This document shows positions 9,358 through 18,811 of a stretch of 64,000 nucleotides of DNA, in pieces. Every line of letters begins with the position of its first letter. Within the stretch, counting starts at the first letter, position 1. The position numbers and the translations under genes are program-made. Source of the DNA: Novosphingobium mangrovisedimenti (GTDB lineage: Bacteria; Pseudomonadota; Alphaproteobacteria; Sphingomonadales; Sphingomonadaceae); the NCBI RefSeq assembly GCF_025153475.1, contig NZ_JANZXA010000015.1, positions 1 through 64,000 of the forward strand, read 5' to 3'. The notes below the pieces were generated by a model. That model was not told where the DNA came from and made no database searches. It was given only the letters and a program-made list of their open reading frames with translations.

Positions 9358-9826
9358 GCCAAATCTTCCCCCTTGAGTGATGTTCGAATCTTTCCCGGCA
9401 GCGAACATTTCAAATAAGTCCGGGAGGCATCTGGGTGCCTATTGTGCCAACGCAGTTAGCAGCAGTTGAGAAGAGACTGCAACCGGGCAATGCCTTTATC
9501 TTCCGGTGACTTTTGCCACATGATGCCGTCTCTGGGGGCAGGTGCAGCGGGAACGGGTCGCAAGGCTCGTGGCAAGCCCCATTTTCGGCCCGGTAAGGGC
9601 GACGCGGCGGTGCTCGGCATGGGGAAGGAAAATTACAATAGCGGCAGAGGTGGTCGTAAAGGACTTGTTTAGCGGGCCGGTGATATTCTTGCCGCTACTG
9701 GCAGTTTTCATGGCTACGGCGTTCATGGATCGAGTGGACAAGGTCGCGGCAGGGGTAGTCCTGTCGTTATTGCGCCGTGCGAAGCTTCCAATATATACGG
9801 CAGGAAGAGCAAGGGGATTAGTTTCT
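9358..9826. other. Divergent intergenic region between the CHAT operon and the polysaccharide cluster
   Basis: About 470 bp between two divergent transcription units. It must hold the promoters of both, but I could not assign convincing -35/-10 pairs. Frames remain open here by GC bias, and one of 68 codons beginning at 9466 lacks any recognisable motif. An AT-rich stretch at about 9785-9800 (near the words atatatac) is a plausible -10 region for the deacetylase transcript. Confidence 0.4.
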
Positions 9827-10816
9827 GTGCCCAGGCACCGCGTTTGGATGACATCGCGACGCTTTATTCGTAGGTGCCTCGCGCGACGCAGACCCGTTAT
9901 TCTCATGTATCACCGCGTGGCCGGGGAGAGTTTCGATCCCTGGGGCCTGGCGGTTGAACCGCGTCGTTTCGCGGAACATTTGCAATGGTTGAAGAAGAAC
10001 CGCGATGTCATTCCCTTGCGCGAACTTGCAGAACGGCTCGCGGCGGGGAAGCTCAACTCATCCGCGGTTTCTATCACGTTCGACGATGGTTACGCATGCA
10101 ATGATGAAGTCGCGGCTCCGCTTCTTGAAGAGGCGGGGCTTCCGGCGACGATTTTCATCCCGACCCACCTGATCGAGGCGGGGCAGGAGGCCTGGTGGGA
10201 CAGGCTGGCCGCCATCCTGATCGACCACCCCGCGCAATCGATCGTGCTGGAACTGGAAGAGGACCGGTCCGTCGTCGATCTGGGCGAGAAATCCGACGGA
10301 GACTGGCACTGGCAGCCGGGGCAGGGGCCTTCGACCCCAAGGCAGGAGGCGTTCCACGCGACCTGGGCAAAACTGCAGGTCCTGCCGCCGGATGCGCAGC
10401 GTAGCGCTGTCGATCGTCTGGCAAGCCAGAGCGACGAGCGCGGACCGCGCGCATCGCATCGGCTGATGACGGCGGAACGTGTACGCGGCGTTCAATCGGA
10501 TCTGATCGAACTGGGCGGGCACTCCCTTACCCACACGGCTCTGTCGCATCGCTCGCGGGACGAGCAGGAGATCGAAATCAGGGAAAGCCGCCGCGAATTG
10601 CAGGCCATGAGCGGGACCGTGCCGAAGACCTTCGCCTATCCCTATGGGGACTATGACGCGAATTCGGTGGAACTGGCTCGCGAGGCCGGTTTCATGTGTG
10701 CCTGCACGACCGACCATGGTGGTATCCGCAAGAACGCGGACGCCTTTGCCCTGCCCCGTATCGCCGTGGGCAACTGGGACGGCAGGCAGCTGGGCGCAAG
10801 GCTTTCGAGTGTCTGA
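9827..10816 (+). CDS. Polysaccharide deacetylase, NodB/CE4 fold
   Basis: Metal-dependent deacetylase acting on N- or O-acetylated sugars, probably on the polysaccharide made by the following genes. The NodB signature is visible: PVILMYHRV at the start, SITFDDGY (catalytic Asp and first metal Asp), LGGHSLTHTALSH (metal His pair) and FAYPYGDYD. An insert of about 90 residues sits between FDDGY and the His motif. The open frame extends upstream to 9542, but that part is not protein-like. The GTG at 9827 has an AGGGGA site 9 bases upstream, and the ATG at 9848 is the alternative. There is no signal peptide, so it is cytoplasmic or membrane-associated. It overlaps the next gene by 8 bp. Confidence 0.85.
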   Translation: MPRHRVWMTSRRFIRRCLARRRPVILMYHRVAGESFDPWGLAVEPRRFAEHLQWLKKNRDVIPLRELAERLAAGKLNSSAVSITFDDGYACNDEVAAPLLEEAGLPATIFIPTHLIEAGQEAWWDRLAAILIDHPAQSIVLELEEDRSVVDLGEKSDGDWHWQPGQGPSTPRQEAFHATWAKLQVLPPDAQRSAVDRLASQSDERGPRASHRLMTAERVRGVQSDLIELGGHSLTHTALSHRSRDEQEIEIRESRRELQAMSGTVPKTFAYPYGDYDANSVELAREAGFMCACTTDHGGIRKNADAFALPRIAVGNWDGRQLGARLSSV

Positions 10817-11756
10817 GACGAACGTGACGCCCCCGTCTCCTCCGACATCGGCCGCCAGCGCGCCGCAGATTTCCGTCGTGGTCGTTACCTACAACCATGC
10901 GCGGTACATTGTCCGGGCGATTGAATCGGTCCTCGCGCAGGAGACCGGGCGGCTCCTGGAAATCATTGTCAGCGAGGATGCGTCTACCGACGGAACGCGC
11001 CGGATAGTGGAGGATCTTGCGGCCCGCGATCCACGCATTCGCCTGCTGCTGTCCGAGCGCAATCTGCGCAGCAACGAAGTCGTCGCCCGCGCCATTCGCG
11101 CCGCGCGGGGCGAATATCTGTGCATCCTCGATGGCGACGACTTCTGGATCGCCCGCGACAAGCTAGAGCGGCAGGCCGCCGAGCTGGATGGCGATCCCGC
11201 CGCTTCGGCCTGCTTTCACAACGCGGCCATAGTGCACGACGATGACGAGCAGGCCGGCGACGAGTGCTGGACGCCGCCGACCCAGCCGAAGCGGCTGGGA
11301 AAGGCGGACATCTGGCGAGGCAATCCTTTCGCCACGTGCGCCGGAATGTTGCGCCGGAGCGCGTTGCAGGACCTGGGGCCGTGGTATGCCGATTTCTTCC
11401 CGATCACCGACTGGCCGCTCTATGTGCTGTGCGCGATGCATGGCGACCTGAAATTCGTCGATGAGGTGGTCGGGGCCTATCGCCTTCATGACGGAGGCCT
11501 GTTTTCGTCCCGCCCCGGTGCGGACAAGCTCCGCATGACGAGCCGGTTCTACAGCCGGATGAAGTCCGTGGTTGACGCCCGGAACCGGAAGCTCGCGGCA
11601 AGGGGCGGCGCGCATTACTTCCTCGAATGGGCCCAGGAATATGCCCATGCCGGCCAGCGCAGGCTGCAGCGCCTGTGTCTCTGGTATGCCGCGCGGGCGG
11701 GGGTACTGCACAAGGGCTTCCCCTGGCGGCTGTGGTTGAAGGCGGCCATGGCATGA
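10809..11756 (+). CDS. Glycosyltransferase family 2 (first of five)
   Basis: GT-A fold sugar transferase of 315 aa. Residues about 20-125 carry the GT2 core: ISVVVVTYNHARYIVRAIES, a nucleotide-binding SEDASTDGT segment and the metal-binding LDGDDFW. The acceptor-side half contains GMLRRSAL and a DWPLY segment. No membrane helices. The GTG at 10809 overlaps the deacetylase stop and has an AAGG site about 8 bases upstream; a second GTG lies at 10824. The gene ends in ATGA shared with the next gene. Sugar donor and linkage cannot be read from sequence. Confidence 0.88.
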   Translation: MSETNVTPPSPPTSAASAPQISVVVVTYNHARYIVRAIESVLAQETGRLLEIIVSEDASTDGTRRIVEDLAARDPRIRLLLSERNLRSNEVVARAIRAARGEYLCILDGDDFWIARDKLERQAAELDGDPAASACFHNAAIVHDDDEQAGDECWTPPTQPKRLGKADIWRGNPFATCAGMLRRSALQDLGPWYADFFPITDWPLYVLCAMHGDLKFVDEVVGAYRLHDGGLFSSRPGADKLRMTSRFYSRMKSVVDARNRKLAARGGAHYFLEWAQEYAHAGQRRLQRLCLWYAARAGVLHKGFPWRLWLKAAMA

Positions 11757-12727
11757 CGGCGTCCTATCGCAAGTCACTGGCGCCGCTTGCGCCTCGGGAG
11801 GGACGGCCGCGCTGGTCGGTGATGATACCGACGTACAACTGCGCAAGATACCTCGAACGGACGCTTGAAAGCGTGCTGGCGCAGGACCCCGGCCCGCAAT
11901 CGATGCAGATCGAGGTGGTCGACGACGCTTCGACCAGCGACGATCCCGGGGAAGTGGTGGCGCGCGTCGGCCGGGGCAGGGTGCAGTTCCGGCGCCAGGG
12001 CCGTAATGTCGGCCACATCGCCAATTTTCACGACTGCATTGAGCACGCTCAAGGAGAAATCGTCCATTTGCTCCACGGTGACGATCTCGTCTTTCCCGGA
12101 TTCTACGAGGCTATGGGGCGCGCGTTCGATACAGATCCCGAAATAGGCGCAGCCTTCTGCCGCTGGAGCCTGATGGATGAAAACGGGCAAGTGCTCAGCA
12201 GTGTCGATCCGGAACAGCCGGAGGCGGGGCGTCTGCCCAATGCCTTATGCAAGCTGGCCAGCGAACAGCGGATCGTCACGCCTTCGATCGCGGTCAGACG
12301 ATCGGTGTGGGAGAGGCTGGGAACTTTCGACAGCCGGTTGAAGTGCTGCGAGGACTGGGAAATGTGGACTCGTATCGCCGCGCATTACCCGATCTGGTAC
12401 GAGCCCCGGCTTCTCGCGGCCTATCGCACGCATGGCAATTCCAACACCGGCCGCAATTTCCGCATGGCCGAGGAACTCTACTACAACCGTATCGCCATCG
12501 ATCTGATCCGTCCGCTCCTGCCCGCCGATAGAGCGCCGGGCGTGGTGAAATCGGCGGAAAAGGCTTATGCGGCGAGCGCGCTGGAGAATGCGCGGCGCTT
12601 CGCGTCGCAGCGCGATCTCTCTGCGATGCGGGCCCATCTGGCGGCGGCCCTGCGGCTGTCGCGAACGCCGAAGACCCTGCTGAGTGCCGGGAAGATATTG
12701 ATGCGCGCGATGAGTGGTTCGGCGTGA
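11753..12727 (+). CDS. Glycosyltransferase family 2 (second)
   Basis: A 324-aa GT2 enzyme. The N-terminal core reads WSVMIPTYNCARYLERTLES, then EVVDDASTSDDP and LLHGDDLVFPGFY, where HGDD replaces the usual DxDD metal motif. A later CCEDWEMW is the likely catalytic-base region. An ATGA overlap with the preceding gene fixes the start. The C-terminal ~60 residues are Ala/Arg-rich helices without a recognisable domain. It is part of the same single transcript as its neighbours and presumably adds one residue of the repeat unit or terminal cap. Confidence 0.88.
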   Translation: MTASYRKSLAPLAPREGRPRWSVMIPTYNCARYLERTLESVLAQDPGPQSMQIEVVDDASTSDDPGEVVARVGRGRVQFRRQGRNVGHIANFHDCIEHAQGEIVHLLHGDDLVFPGFYEAMGRAFDTDPEIGAAFCRWSLMDENGQVLSSVDPEQPEAGRLPNALCKLASEQRIVTPSIAVRRSVWERLGTFDSRLKCCEDWEMWTRIAAHYPIWYEPRLLAAYRTHGNSNTGRNFRMAEELYYNRIAIDLIRPLLPADRAPGVVKSAEKAYAASALENARRFASQRDLSAMRAHLAAALRLSRTPKTLLSAGKILMRAMSGSA

Positions 12728-13770
12728 TGTCGGGCGGCATTCCTCGCGTGGCGCTGTCCGGGTGCGGTGCCGTGGCGCGTCTCTACTACGCGCCGGCGCT
12801 TCGCGTTCTGGAAGAGCGCGGCGTCATCGCGTTCGTGGCGGCGTTCGATCCGAACGAGGCCGCGGTCCGGGCGTTCGTTTCGGGACGGACAGCCGTTGCC
12901 TGCTCGAGCTTCGCGGCGATCTTCGATCATGCTCCGGATCTCGTGATCGTGGCCTCGCCGCCGGCCTTCCATCGTGAGCAGGTCATGGAGGCGCTCGGCC
13001 GCAAGGTTGCCGTTCACTGCGAAAAGCCGCTTGCGCCGGACATGGACAGCGCGCGCGCCATGACTTCGGCAGCCGAGGCGCACGACCGCCCGGTCTTTGC
13101 CGGGATGATCCGCCGCCATCTGCCGGCGGCGCGGATGATCCGCGACCTGCTTGGTGCGGGTGCCCTGGGTCCCCTGACCTCCATCGACATATTCGAAGGT
13201 GGGCCGTTCGACTGGCCCATCGAATCCCCGCGCTATTTCACCGCCGGTTCGGGCAATGGCCCGCTCGAGGACATCGGCACGCACTGTCTCGACCTGCTGT
13301 GCTGGTGGATGGGGACGCCCGACGAGATCGCCTACGAGGACGACGCGATGGGTGGCACGCCTGCCAATTGCGCGATTGCATTGCGCTTCGGCGATTGCGC
13401 GGTGCGCGTCCGGATAAGCCGCGACTGGTACCGGCCCAACCGCTATGCCCTGCGCGGTGCAAAAGGCTGGATTTCATGGGAACCGAACGATGGCCTTGGT
13501 CTCCAGCTCGGGTATTTTCATGAGGATACGGGGGCAAGGATCGCGCTTCGGCAATGCACCGAACAGGCAGGCGTGCCGCGTCTGGGCCGGCCGGCCGACG
13601 ACTTCATGGAAGCGTTCGTGACGCAGCTGCACCAAAGCGTGCTCGGCCTGTCCGGTGCGGGCAACGCCGTGGCGCTCTCCGAAGCGCTGGAGCCCATCGG
13701 CCTGATCGAGGAATGCCGGCGGGTCCGCCGTGCAATGGTCCAGCCCTGGCTGGAAGGGGCAAGGCCATGA
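12727..13770 (+). CDS. Gfo/Idh/MocA-family NAD(P)-dependent oxidoreductase
   Basis: Sugar dehydrogenase or epimerase-type oxidoreductase of 347 aa, likely making a nucleotide-sugar precursor or oxidised sugar for the cluster. The N-terminal Rossmann domain shows VALSGCGAVARLYYAPAL, and HCEKPLAPD carries the family EKP lysine. The C-terminal domain contains EDIGTHCLDLLCWWMG with the conserved Asp/His. The ATG at 12727 overlaps the previous stop by one base; a GTG three bases earlier (12724) is equally possible. Substrate is unknown. Confidence 0.87.
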   Translation: MSGGIPRVALSGCGAVARLYYAPALRVLEERGVIAFVAAFDPNEAAVRAFVSGRTAVACSSFAAIFDHAPDLVIVASPPAFHREQVMEALGRKVAVHCEKPLAPDMDSARAMTSAAEAHDRPVFAGMIRRHLPAARMIRDLLGAGALGPLTSIDIFEGGPFDWPIESPRYFTAGSGNGPLEDIGTHCLDLLCWWMGTPDEIAYEDDAMGGTPANCAIALRFGDCAVRVRISRDWYRPNRYALRGAKGWISWEPNDGLGLQLGYFHEDTGARIALRQCTEQAGVPRLGRPADDFMEAFVTQLHQSVLGLSGAGNAVALSEALEPIGLIEECRRVRRAMVQPWLEGARP

Positions 13771-14840
13771 CGCGTATCGCCATATTGGGTGCGGCCGGCT
13801 TCATCGGCAATCGGGCCGTCGAATACTTTCACGATCGGCCCGGCTATTCGGTTCAGCCAATCGTGCGCAGGCTTTCGTCCGCCGCGCTCGCCGGGAGGCT
13901 CGGCTATGAATGCCGGATAGCCGATGCTGCCGACGGCAGGAGCTTGCAAGGGGCATTCGAGGGCTGTGACATCGTCCTGTGTGCGACAGCCGGTAGTCCA
14001 GACGAGATAGTCGGTGCTATCCCCCCTATATTCCAGGCGGCCAGCGATGTGGGAGTGAAGAAGCTGATCTATCTGAGCAGCGCGTCGGTTCATGGCCAGG
14101 CACCGCTTCCGGGCACGACCGAGGACAGCCCTTTGCCCAGACGTCACCAGTTGCCCTACAACGCGGCCAAGGCGCGGGCGGAACAGCGCCTGCATGAACT
14201 GGGCCGCCGTGGGAGCCTGCCCTATGCCATCCTGCGCCCGGGGATTGTCTATGGCCCCCGCTCGCAATGGATAGGCGGCTTTGCCGACGCGCTTCTGGAT
14301 GGATCGGCCTATCTCGTCGATGGCGGGCAGGGCATCTGCAACGCGATCTATGTCGATAACCTGCTGCATGCGGTCGAACGGTCGATCGAGAGCGATGCCG
14401 GTGACGGCATACCCCTGCTGGTCGGCGATCGGGAGACGGTGACATGGGCCGACCTGCTGGGCCCGGTGGCCAGAGCGCTCGGCTTTTCTCCCGAAAGCCT
14501 GCCCCGACCCGCCGCGCAGGACATTCTGGAAGCGAAAACGCCGGTCAGGGCACGACTGCGTTCCGCCGCGGCCGGGGCCATGCAGCACCTGCCCCCGCGC
14601 ATCGTGCAGACCATCCGGGCGGCGAAGCGGGCCGCTTTCCCGCGCGGTTCGGCGCGGCCGGGACGGAAAATTGCCTTTTCGCGCGAGACGGCGTTGCTGC
14701 ATAGTTGCGCGGTGAAGCTGCCTTCGGACAAAGCCGCCCGACTTATCGGTTACGAGCCCGGCTACGGCTTCGCCGATGGCATCGCGCGCTCGCTCGCCTG
14801 GCTGGACTTTGCGGGCTATCCGGTGGAGTGCGAACGATGA
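13767..14840 (+). CDS. NAD-dependent epimerase/dehydratase (extended SDR)
   Basis: Extended short-chain dehydrogenase of 357 aa that probably modifies a nucleotide sugar. It has the N-terminal GAAGFIG dinucleotide loop, a YLSSASVHG strand with the catalytic Ser region, and an active-site YNAAKARAE with Tyr and Lys four residues apart. LRPGIVYGP then follows and FADALLDGS toward the substrate end. About 60 extra residues before the C-terminus (PVRARLRSAAAGAMQHLPPR region) are not typical of the family. It joins its neighbours through ATGA overlaps on both sides. Confidence 0.87.
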   Translation: MTRIAILGAAGFIGNRAVEYFHDRPGYSVQPIVRRLSSAALAGRLGYECRIADAADGRSLQGAFEGCDIVLCATAGSPDEIVGAIPPIFQAASDVGVKKLIYLSSASVHGQAPLPGTTEDSPLPRRHQLPYNAAKARAEQRLHELGRRGSLPYAILRPGIVYGPRSQWIGGFADALLDGSAYLVDGGQGICNAIYVDNLLHAVERSIESDAGDGIPLLVGDRETVTWADLLGPVARALGFSPESLPRPAAQDILEAKTPVRARLRSAAAGAMQHLPPRIVQTIRAAKRAAFPRGSARPGRKIAFSRETALLHSCAVKLPSDKAARLIGYEPGYGFADGIARSLAWLDFAGYPVECER

Positions 14841-15733
14841 GCGGGGCTGGCACGGGGGACATCACGGTTGTCATCCCCTCCTACAACCATGCGCATTTTC
14901 TGGCGGCAGCGATCGACAGCGTCCTGAACCAGACCCTGTTGCCTGCCGAGATCATCGTGGTCGACGATGGGTCGAGGGACGATCCGGGCGCGGTGGTGGA
15001 GAAATATCCGAGCGTGCGCCTGATCCGCCACGAGAACAAGGGCCTGGCTGCCGCACGAAACACGGGGCTCGATGCGGCGCGCACGGCGTTTCTGGTGTTT
15101 CTGGATGCGGACGACCAACTGAAGCCCGAGGCGCTGGAGACGGGTTTCGATCTGCTCAGCCAGAACCCGGAAGCCGTCTTCTGCTACGGCGCCTATGTCA
15201 TCGTCACGAAGGAGAACGGCGAGCGGGGCGCGGCTTTCCGGCCCGTTGGGGCTGATCCGTTCGAATCCTTCCTGACCGGAAATCTGGTCGGCATGCATGC
15301 CACGGTCATGTATCGGCGGTCGGCGCTTGCCGCGATCGGCGGGTTCAGGGCCGGGTTGCCGGCGGCGGAAGACTACGACGTCTATCTGCGCCTGAGCCAG
15401 ACCGGCCCGGTCCTCTCCGACAAGCGCGTTCTGGCGGAATACTGGCACCATGATGCCAACATGTCGCGCAACAGCGGCTTCATGCTCTCGTCCGTGCTTT
15501 CCGTTCTCGAAGCCTATCGCCCCGCCGCTGAAAAGGCAGGATTGCTGGCCGCGCTGGAGATTGGTGTGGCGGAGTGGAAGCATTATTATGCGCGCGTGTG
15601 GGCCGCGCAGGTGAAGCACGCGCCTTTCAGTCCGTCGGTCTGGAAGGAGGGGCTGGTGATCTTGCAGCTCGCCCCGAAGACGGTCCTGAAGGTTATCGCG
15701 CGCCGGCTGAAACACTTGCTGCGGAAGCGATAG
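14837..15733 (+). CDS. Glycosyltransferase family 2 (third)
   Basis: A 298-aa GT2 enzyme. It has ITVVIPSYNHAHFLAAAIDS, IIVVDDGSRDDPG, NKGLAAARNTGL and the metal motif FLDADDQLKPEAL, all in canonical order within the first 110 residues. AAEDYDVYLRL is the likely catalytic-base segment near residue 180. The start overlaps the epimerase stop (ATGA). It ends one base before the next start codon. Soluble or peripheral at the inner membrane. Confidence 0.9.
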   Translation: MSGAGTGDITVVIPSYNHAHFLAAAIDSVLNQTLLPAEIIVVDDGSRDDPGAVVEKYPSVRLIRHENKGLAAARNTGLDAARTAFLVFLDADDQLKPEALETGFDLLSQNPEAVFCYGAYVIVTKENGERGAAFRPVGADPFESFLTGNLVGMHATVMYRRSALAAIGGFRAGLPAAEDYDVYLRLSQTGPVLSDKRVLAEYWHHDANMSRNSGFMLSSVLSVLEAYRPAAEKAGLLAALEIGVAEWKHYYARVWAAQVKHAPFSPSVWKEGLVILQLAPKTVLKVIARRLKHLLRKR

Positions 15734-15734
15734 C

Positions 15735-16610
15735 ATGGGGTCTGCCCCGCTCGTCACCGCCATCATCATCGTCCTGAACGGCGAGCGCTATATCGATGAG
15801 GCCATCCGGAGCATCGTCGATCAAAGTCTTGCGCGCTGGGAACTGCTGGTCGTCGACGATGGTTCGGCCGACGGCACGCGCGATCGTGTCGCGCACTGGT
15901 GCGACCGGGACGCTCGCATAAGGCTGCTGCGCCATCCCGATCACGGCAATCATGGCATGAGCGCGAGCCGCAATCTGGGTCTTGAAACCGCCCGGGGGAC
16001 ATATGTCGGCTTTCTCGACGCGGATGACGTCTGGACACCGGAAAAGCTGGCGCAGCAGGTCGCTATTCTCGAACGCGAGCCGGATACGGCGATGGTCTAT
16101 GGCAGGACCCTGATCTGGCACGACTGGAGCGAGGGTGGTCGCCCGAACTTCTTCTATGATCTCGGCGTCGCTCCGGACCGGACATATGCTCCCCCCCGGA
16201 TCTTCCTGCAATTGCTGCGAAACGTCTATCAGACGCCGACCACATGCAATGCCCTGATGCGCACCGACCGCTGCCGGGAAGTGGGCGGTTTTCACGATGA
16301 ATTCCGCACGCTCTTCGAGGATCAGGTGTTTTTCGCGAAGATGCTGGCCTGTTTTCCTGTCCACGTCGCGGATGCCTGCTGGGCGAAATACCGCCAGTAT
16401 CCCGGCGGCACGAGCAGCTACGACGCCGATGACGCGACGGTGCGCAGGCTGCATCTGGCCTACCTTCGGGCGGTGGACGGCTATCTGGCACGGCGACCGG
16501 GGCTGCACTTGCGCGGCCGCGCGGCCATCTGGCGAAAGATCGGCGAGGTTCGCGCCGAGCCGGTCCTGAGATCGGTCAGGCGCAAACTCAGGAGATTCGT
16601 TTCCCGATGA
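15735..16610 (+). CDS. Glycosyltransferase family 2 (fourth)
   Basis: A 291-aa GT2 enzyme. The core includes VTAIIIVLNGERYIDEAIRS, LLVVDDGSADGTRD, HGMSASRNLGLE and FLDADDVWTPEKL. TLFEDQVFFAKM near residue 195 is the likely general-base region. The start codon follows the previous stop by a single base and the gene ends in an ATGA overlap. It resembles the next gene in layout (LDADD, then an ED(Q) motif at the same distance), so the two may be diverged duplicates. Confidence 0.9.
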   Translation: MGSAPLVTAIIIVLNGERYIDEAIRSIVDQSLARWELLVVDDGSADGTRDRVAHWCDRDARIRLLRHPDHGNHGMSASRNLGLETARGTYVGFLDADDVWTPEKLAQQVAILEREPDTAMVYGRTLIWHDWSEGGRPNFFYDLGVAPDRTYAPPRIFLQLLRNVYQTPTTCNALMRTDRCREVGGFHDEFRTLFEDQVFFAKMLACFPVHVADACWAKYRQYPGGTSSYDADDATVRRLHLAYLRAVDGYLARRPGLHLRGRAAIWRKIGEVRAEPVLRSVRRKLRRFVSR

Positions 16611-17554
16611 ACGCGATGGTTTCGATCGTTCTGCCATACCGCAATGCCGGCCCCTTTCTGGAGCAGGCGATCGCCAGCGTGCAGGCCCAGACATATCCCG
16701 ACTGGGAGTTGCTGCTGATCGACGATCGGTCCAGCGACGGCGGACCGGCCATCGCGGCCCGTGCGGCCGGGCACGATCCGCGCGTTCGGACGCTGGAGAT
16801 GCCCGCCGATGGACCGCACGGGGCTGCGGCTGCGCGCAACCATGGCCTGCGCGATGCCCGGGGGGCATTCGTGTGTTTCCTCGACGCCGACGACCTGTTC
16901 ATGCCGGGAAAGCTCGAAGGCCAGCTTGCATTGATGCAGGCCCATCCCGAGGCGGGCATGGTCTATGGCCCGACGGAATGGTGGTATCCCGGCTCGCCGC
17001 GGCGCAACTGGATCGAACCGCTGGGGCGCTATGCGGGGCGGCTTCATGAACCGCCGGCGCTACTGGCCGACGTCATCCTGAAACTGCGCAGCCAGGTACC
17101 GTGCACATGCGCCGTCCTGATCCGGACCGACTTGATCCGGACCTTCGGCGGTTTCGAGGAGGCCTTTCATCTCTACGAGGACCAGACCCTCTGGGTGAAG
17201 GTGATGCTGCACGCGCCCGTTTTCGTCAGCGACCGCTGCACGGCGCTGTACAGGCAGCATGACACCTCCGTTTCCGCCAAGGCCTTTGCCGAAGGGGTCT
17301 ACGATCGCATGAAGCCGCATTCGGCCCGCGATGCCTTTCTCGACTGGGTGGATGGCTATGTTCGCGCGGAAGGGCGCCTCGACGCCGCGATCGCCGGCGC
17401 ATTGCGCCAGTCGCGGGCGTCCGGGAACATGGCCGCGGCCGGACTGACGTTGCGTGACAGGCTCTCCATGCTGTCCGACCGGGCCGACCGCTTCGCGAAA
17501 GGGCGGGCAAACCGGCTGCGGCGCAAGCTGCTCGGGAAGCAGCGGCGGCAATAG
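16607..17554 (+). CDS. Glycosyltransferase family 2 (fifth)
   Basis: A 315-aa GT2 enzyme with VSIVLPYRNAGPFLEQAIAS, LLLIDDRSSDGG, GAAAARNHGLRDARG and FLDADDLFMPGKL. HLYEDQTLWVKV is the probable catalytic-base motif. The basic C-terminal tail (RANRLRRKLLGKQRR) could bind the membrane surface. It is last in the plus-strand polysaccharide operon. The converging Wzt gene ends 9 bp away with no room for a separate terminator. Confidence 0.9.
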   Translation: MNAMVSIVLPYRNAGPFLEQAIASVQAQTYPDWELLLIDDRSSDGGPAIAARAAGHDPRVRTLEMPADGPHGAAAARNHGLRDARGAFVCFLDADDLFMPGKLEGQLALMQAHPEAGMVYGPTEWWYPGSPRRNWIEPLGRYAGRLHEPPALLADVILKLRSQVPCTCAVLIRTDLIRTFGGFEEAFHLYEDQTLWVKVMLHAPVFVSDRCTALYRQHDTSVSAKAFAEGVYDRMKPHSARDAFLDWVDGYVRAEGRLDAAIAGALRQSRASGNMAAAGLTLRDRLSMLSDRADRFAKGRANRLRRKLLGKQRRQ

Positions 17555-17563
17555 TGCCGACCT

Positions 17564-18811
17564 CTAGGAAGCGGCGATCATCTCGCGTTCCCACGCGAAG
17601 CGCGGGCGAATGACGCCGTCCCACTTGCCGAACCAGCCGTAACGGTCCGCGTCGTTGTCCAGTACGTCGAGCGCGAGCACGTTCTGTGCCTCGATCACCT
17701 GCTCCCCGCCTTCGTTGAGGCCCAGCGAGATGCGGTACATCCCGTCGTTGAGCAGATCGGCAGGGATGGCGCAACGAAGGCGATGGGTTCCCTTTGCCCA
17801 GGCTGCGGGTTCGCCCACTGGTCCGTTGTTGAACACCAGCTGGTCCTGCTCGTTCACCATCTTGAAGTCGAGCGTGACCGGCAGATTCGATCCCGCATGC
17901 TCGACCACGAATTCGACGATGAAGGGAGTCTTGACGTCGATGGGGTCGCCGATTCCGCCGCCGTTTGGCCTGACGCTGACTTCGCGCAGTTCCATGGAGC
18001 CGCCGGTGGGGCCTTCGCCCTTGCTCCAGGCCTTGTGGCACTGGCTTTCGCCTTCGTCCGTCTGGCGCAGATAGCGCGAAAGGACCGTCGCGGTGGGGCC
18101 GTCATCGACGACGTTGCCCTTCGCAAGCCAGATTATGCGCTGGCACAAGGCCTGTACGGCCGTGAGGTTGTGGCTCACGAACAGGACGGTGCGCCCGGCC
18201 CTGGTGACATCGTTCATCCGGGCCATGCACTTCTTTTGGAACGCGATGTCGCCCACGGCAAGGACTTCGTCTACCAGGAGAATCTCGGAATCGAGATGGG
18301 CCGCCACGGCGAAAGCCAGACGCAGGTACATGCCGCTCGAATACCGCTTGACCGGGGTGTCGATGAATTCGCCGATCCCGGCAAATTCGACGATCTCGTC
18401 GAACCGGCGGGCCACGTCCCTTTGGCTCATGCCCAGGATGACGCCGTTGAGAAAGACGTTGTCGCGTCCGCTCAGTTCCGGATGGAAGCCGGTGCCCACT
18501 TCCAGCAGCGAACCGATTCTCCCGGCGAACTGGACCTGTCCTTCGGTCGGCAGTGTGATGCGGGACAGGATCTTCAGCAGAGTGCTTTTCCCGGCACCGT
18601 TGTTGCCGACGATACCCACCATCTGCCCCGAGGGGATGGAGAAGGATACGTCCTTCAGGGCCCAGAACTCGCGCCCCTTCTGGCGCGGGATCATGCCGAG
18701 CGACTTCTTGGCGCGCGTGGCGATGGCCTCGCGCAGCGAGGAACTGCGCGCCTCTCCGAGAATATACTTCTTGGAAAGGCCGTCGACTACGATGGCTGGA
18801 TCAGTGCTCAT
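17564..18811 (-). CDS. wzt: Wzt: polysaccharide ABC transporter ATPase with C-terminal glycan-binding domain
   Basis: ATPase of the ABC exporter that moves a finished lipid-linked polysaccharide across the inner membrane. At 415 aa it has two parts. The nucleotide-binding domain (about 1-245) has Walker A GNNGAGKST, the signature YSSGMYLRL and Walker B EILLVDEVLAVGD. A beta-rich C-terminal Wzt_C domain (about 270-410) in O-antigen systems recognises the modified non-reducing end of the chain. Presence of that domain suggests the glycan is capped before export. The gene overlaps the permease gene by four bases. Confidence 0.92.
   Translation of the reverse strand: MSTDPAIVVDGLSKKYILGEARSSSLREAIATRAKKSLGMIPRQKGREFWALKDVSFSIPSGQMVGIVGNNGAGKSTLLKILSRITLPTEGQVQFAGRIGSLLEVGTGFHPELSGRDNVFLNGVILGMSQRDVARRFDEIVEFAGIGEFIDTPVKRYSSGMYLRLAFAVAAHLDSEILLVDEVLAVGDIAFQKKCMARMNDVTRAGRTVLFVSHNLTAVQALCQRIIWLAKGNVVDDGPTATVLSRYLRQTDEGESQCHKAWSKGEGPTGGSMELREVSVRPNGGGIGDPIDVKTPFIVEFVVEHAGSNLPVTLDFKMVNEQDQLVFNNGPVGEPAAWAKGTHRLRCAIPADLLNDGMYRISLGLNEGGEQVIEAQNVLALDVLDNDADRYGWFGKWDGVIRPRFAWEREMIAAS

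Noticed and set aside
9466..9672. 68-codon plus-strand frame in the divergent intergenic region
   Set aside because: Gly/Arg-rich, no ribosome site of note, no similarity to a known small protein.
9542..9826. Upstream extension of the deacetylase frame
   Set aside because: The extra 95 residues are not like the family; the NodB domain begins just after the GTG at 9827 and ATG at 9848.
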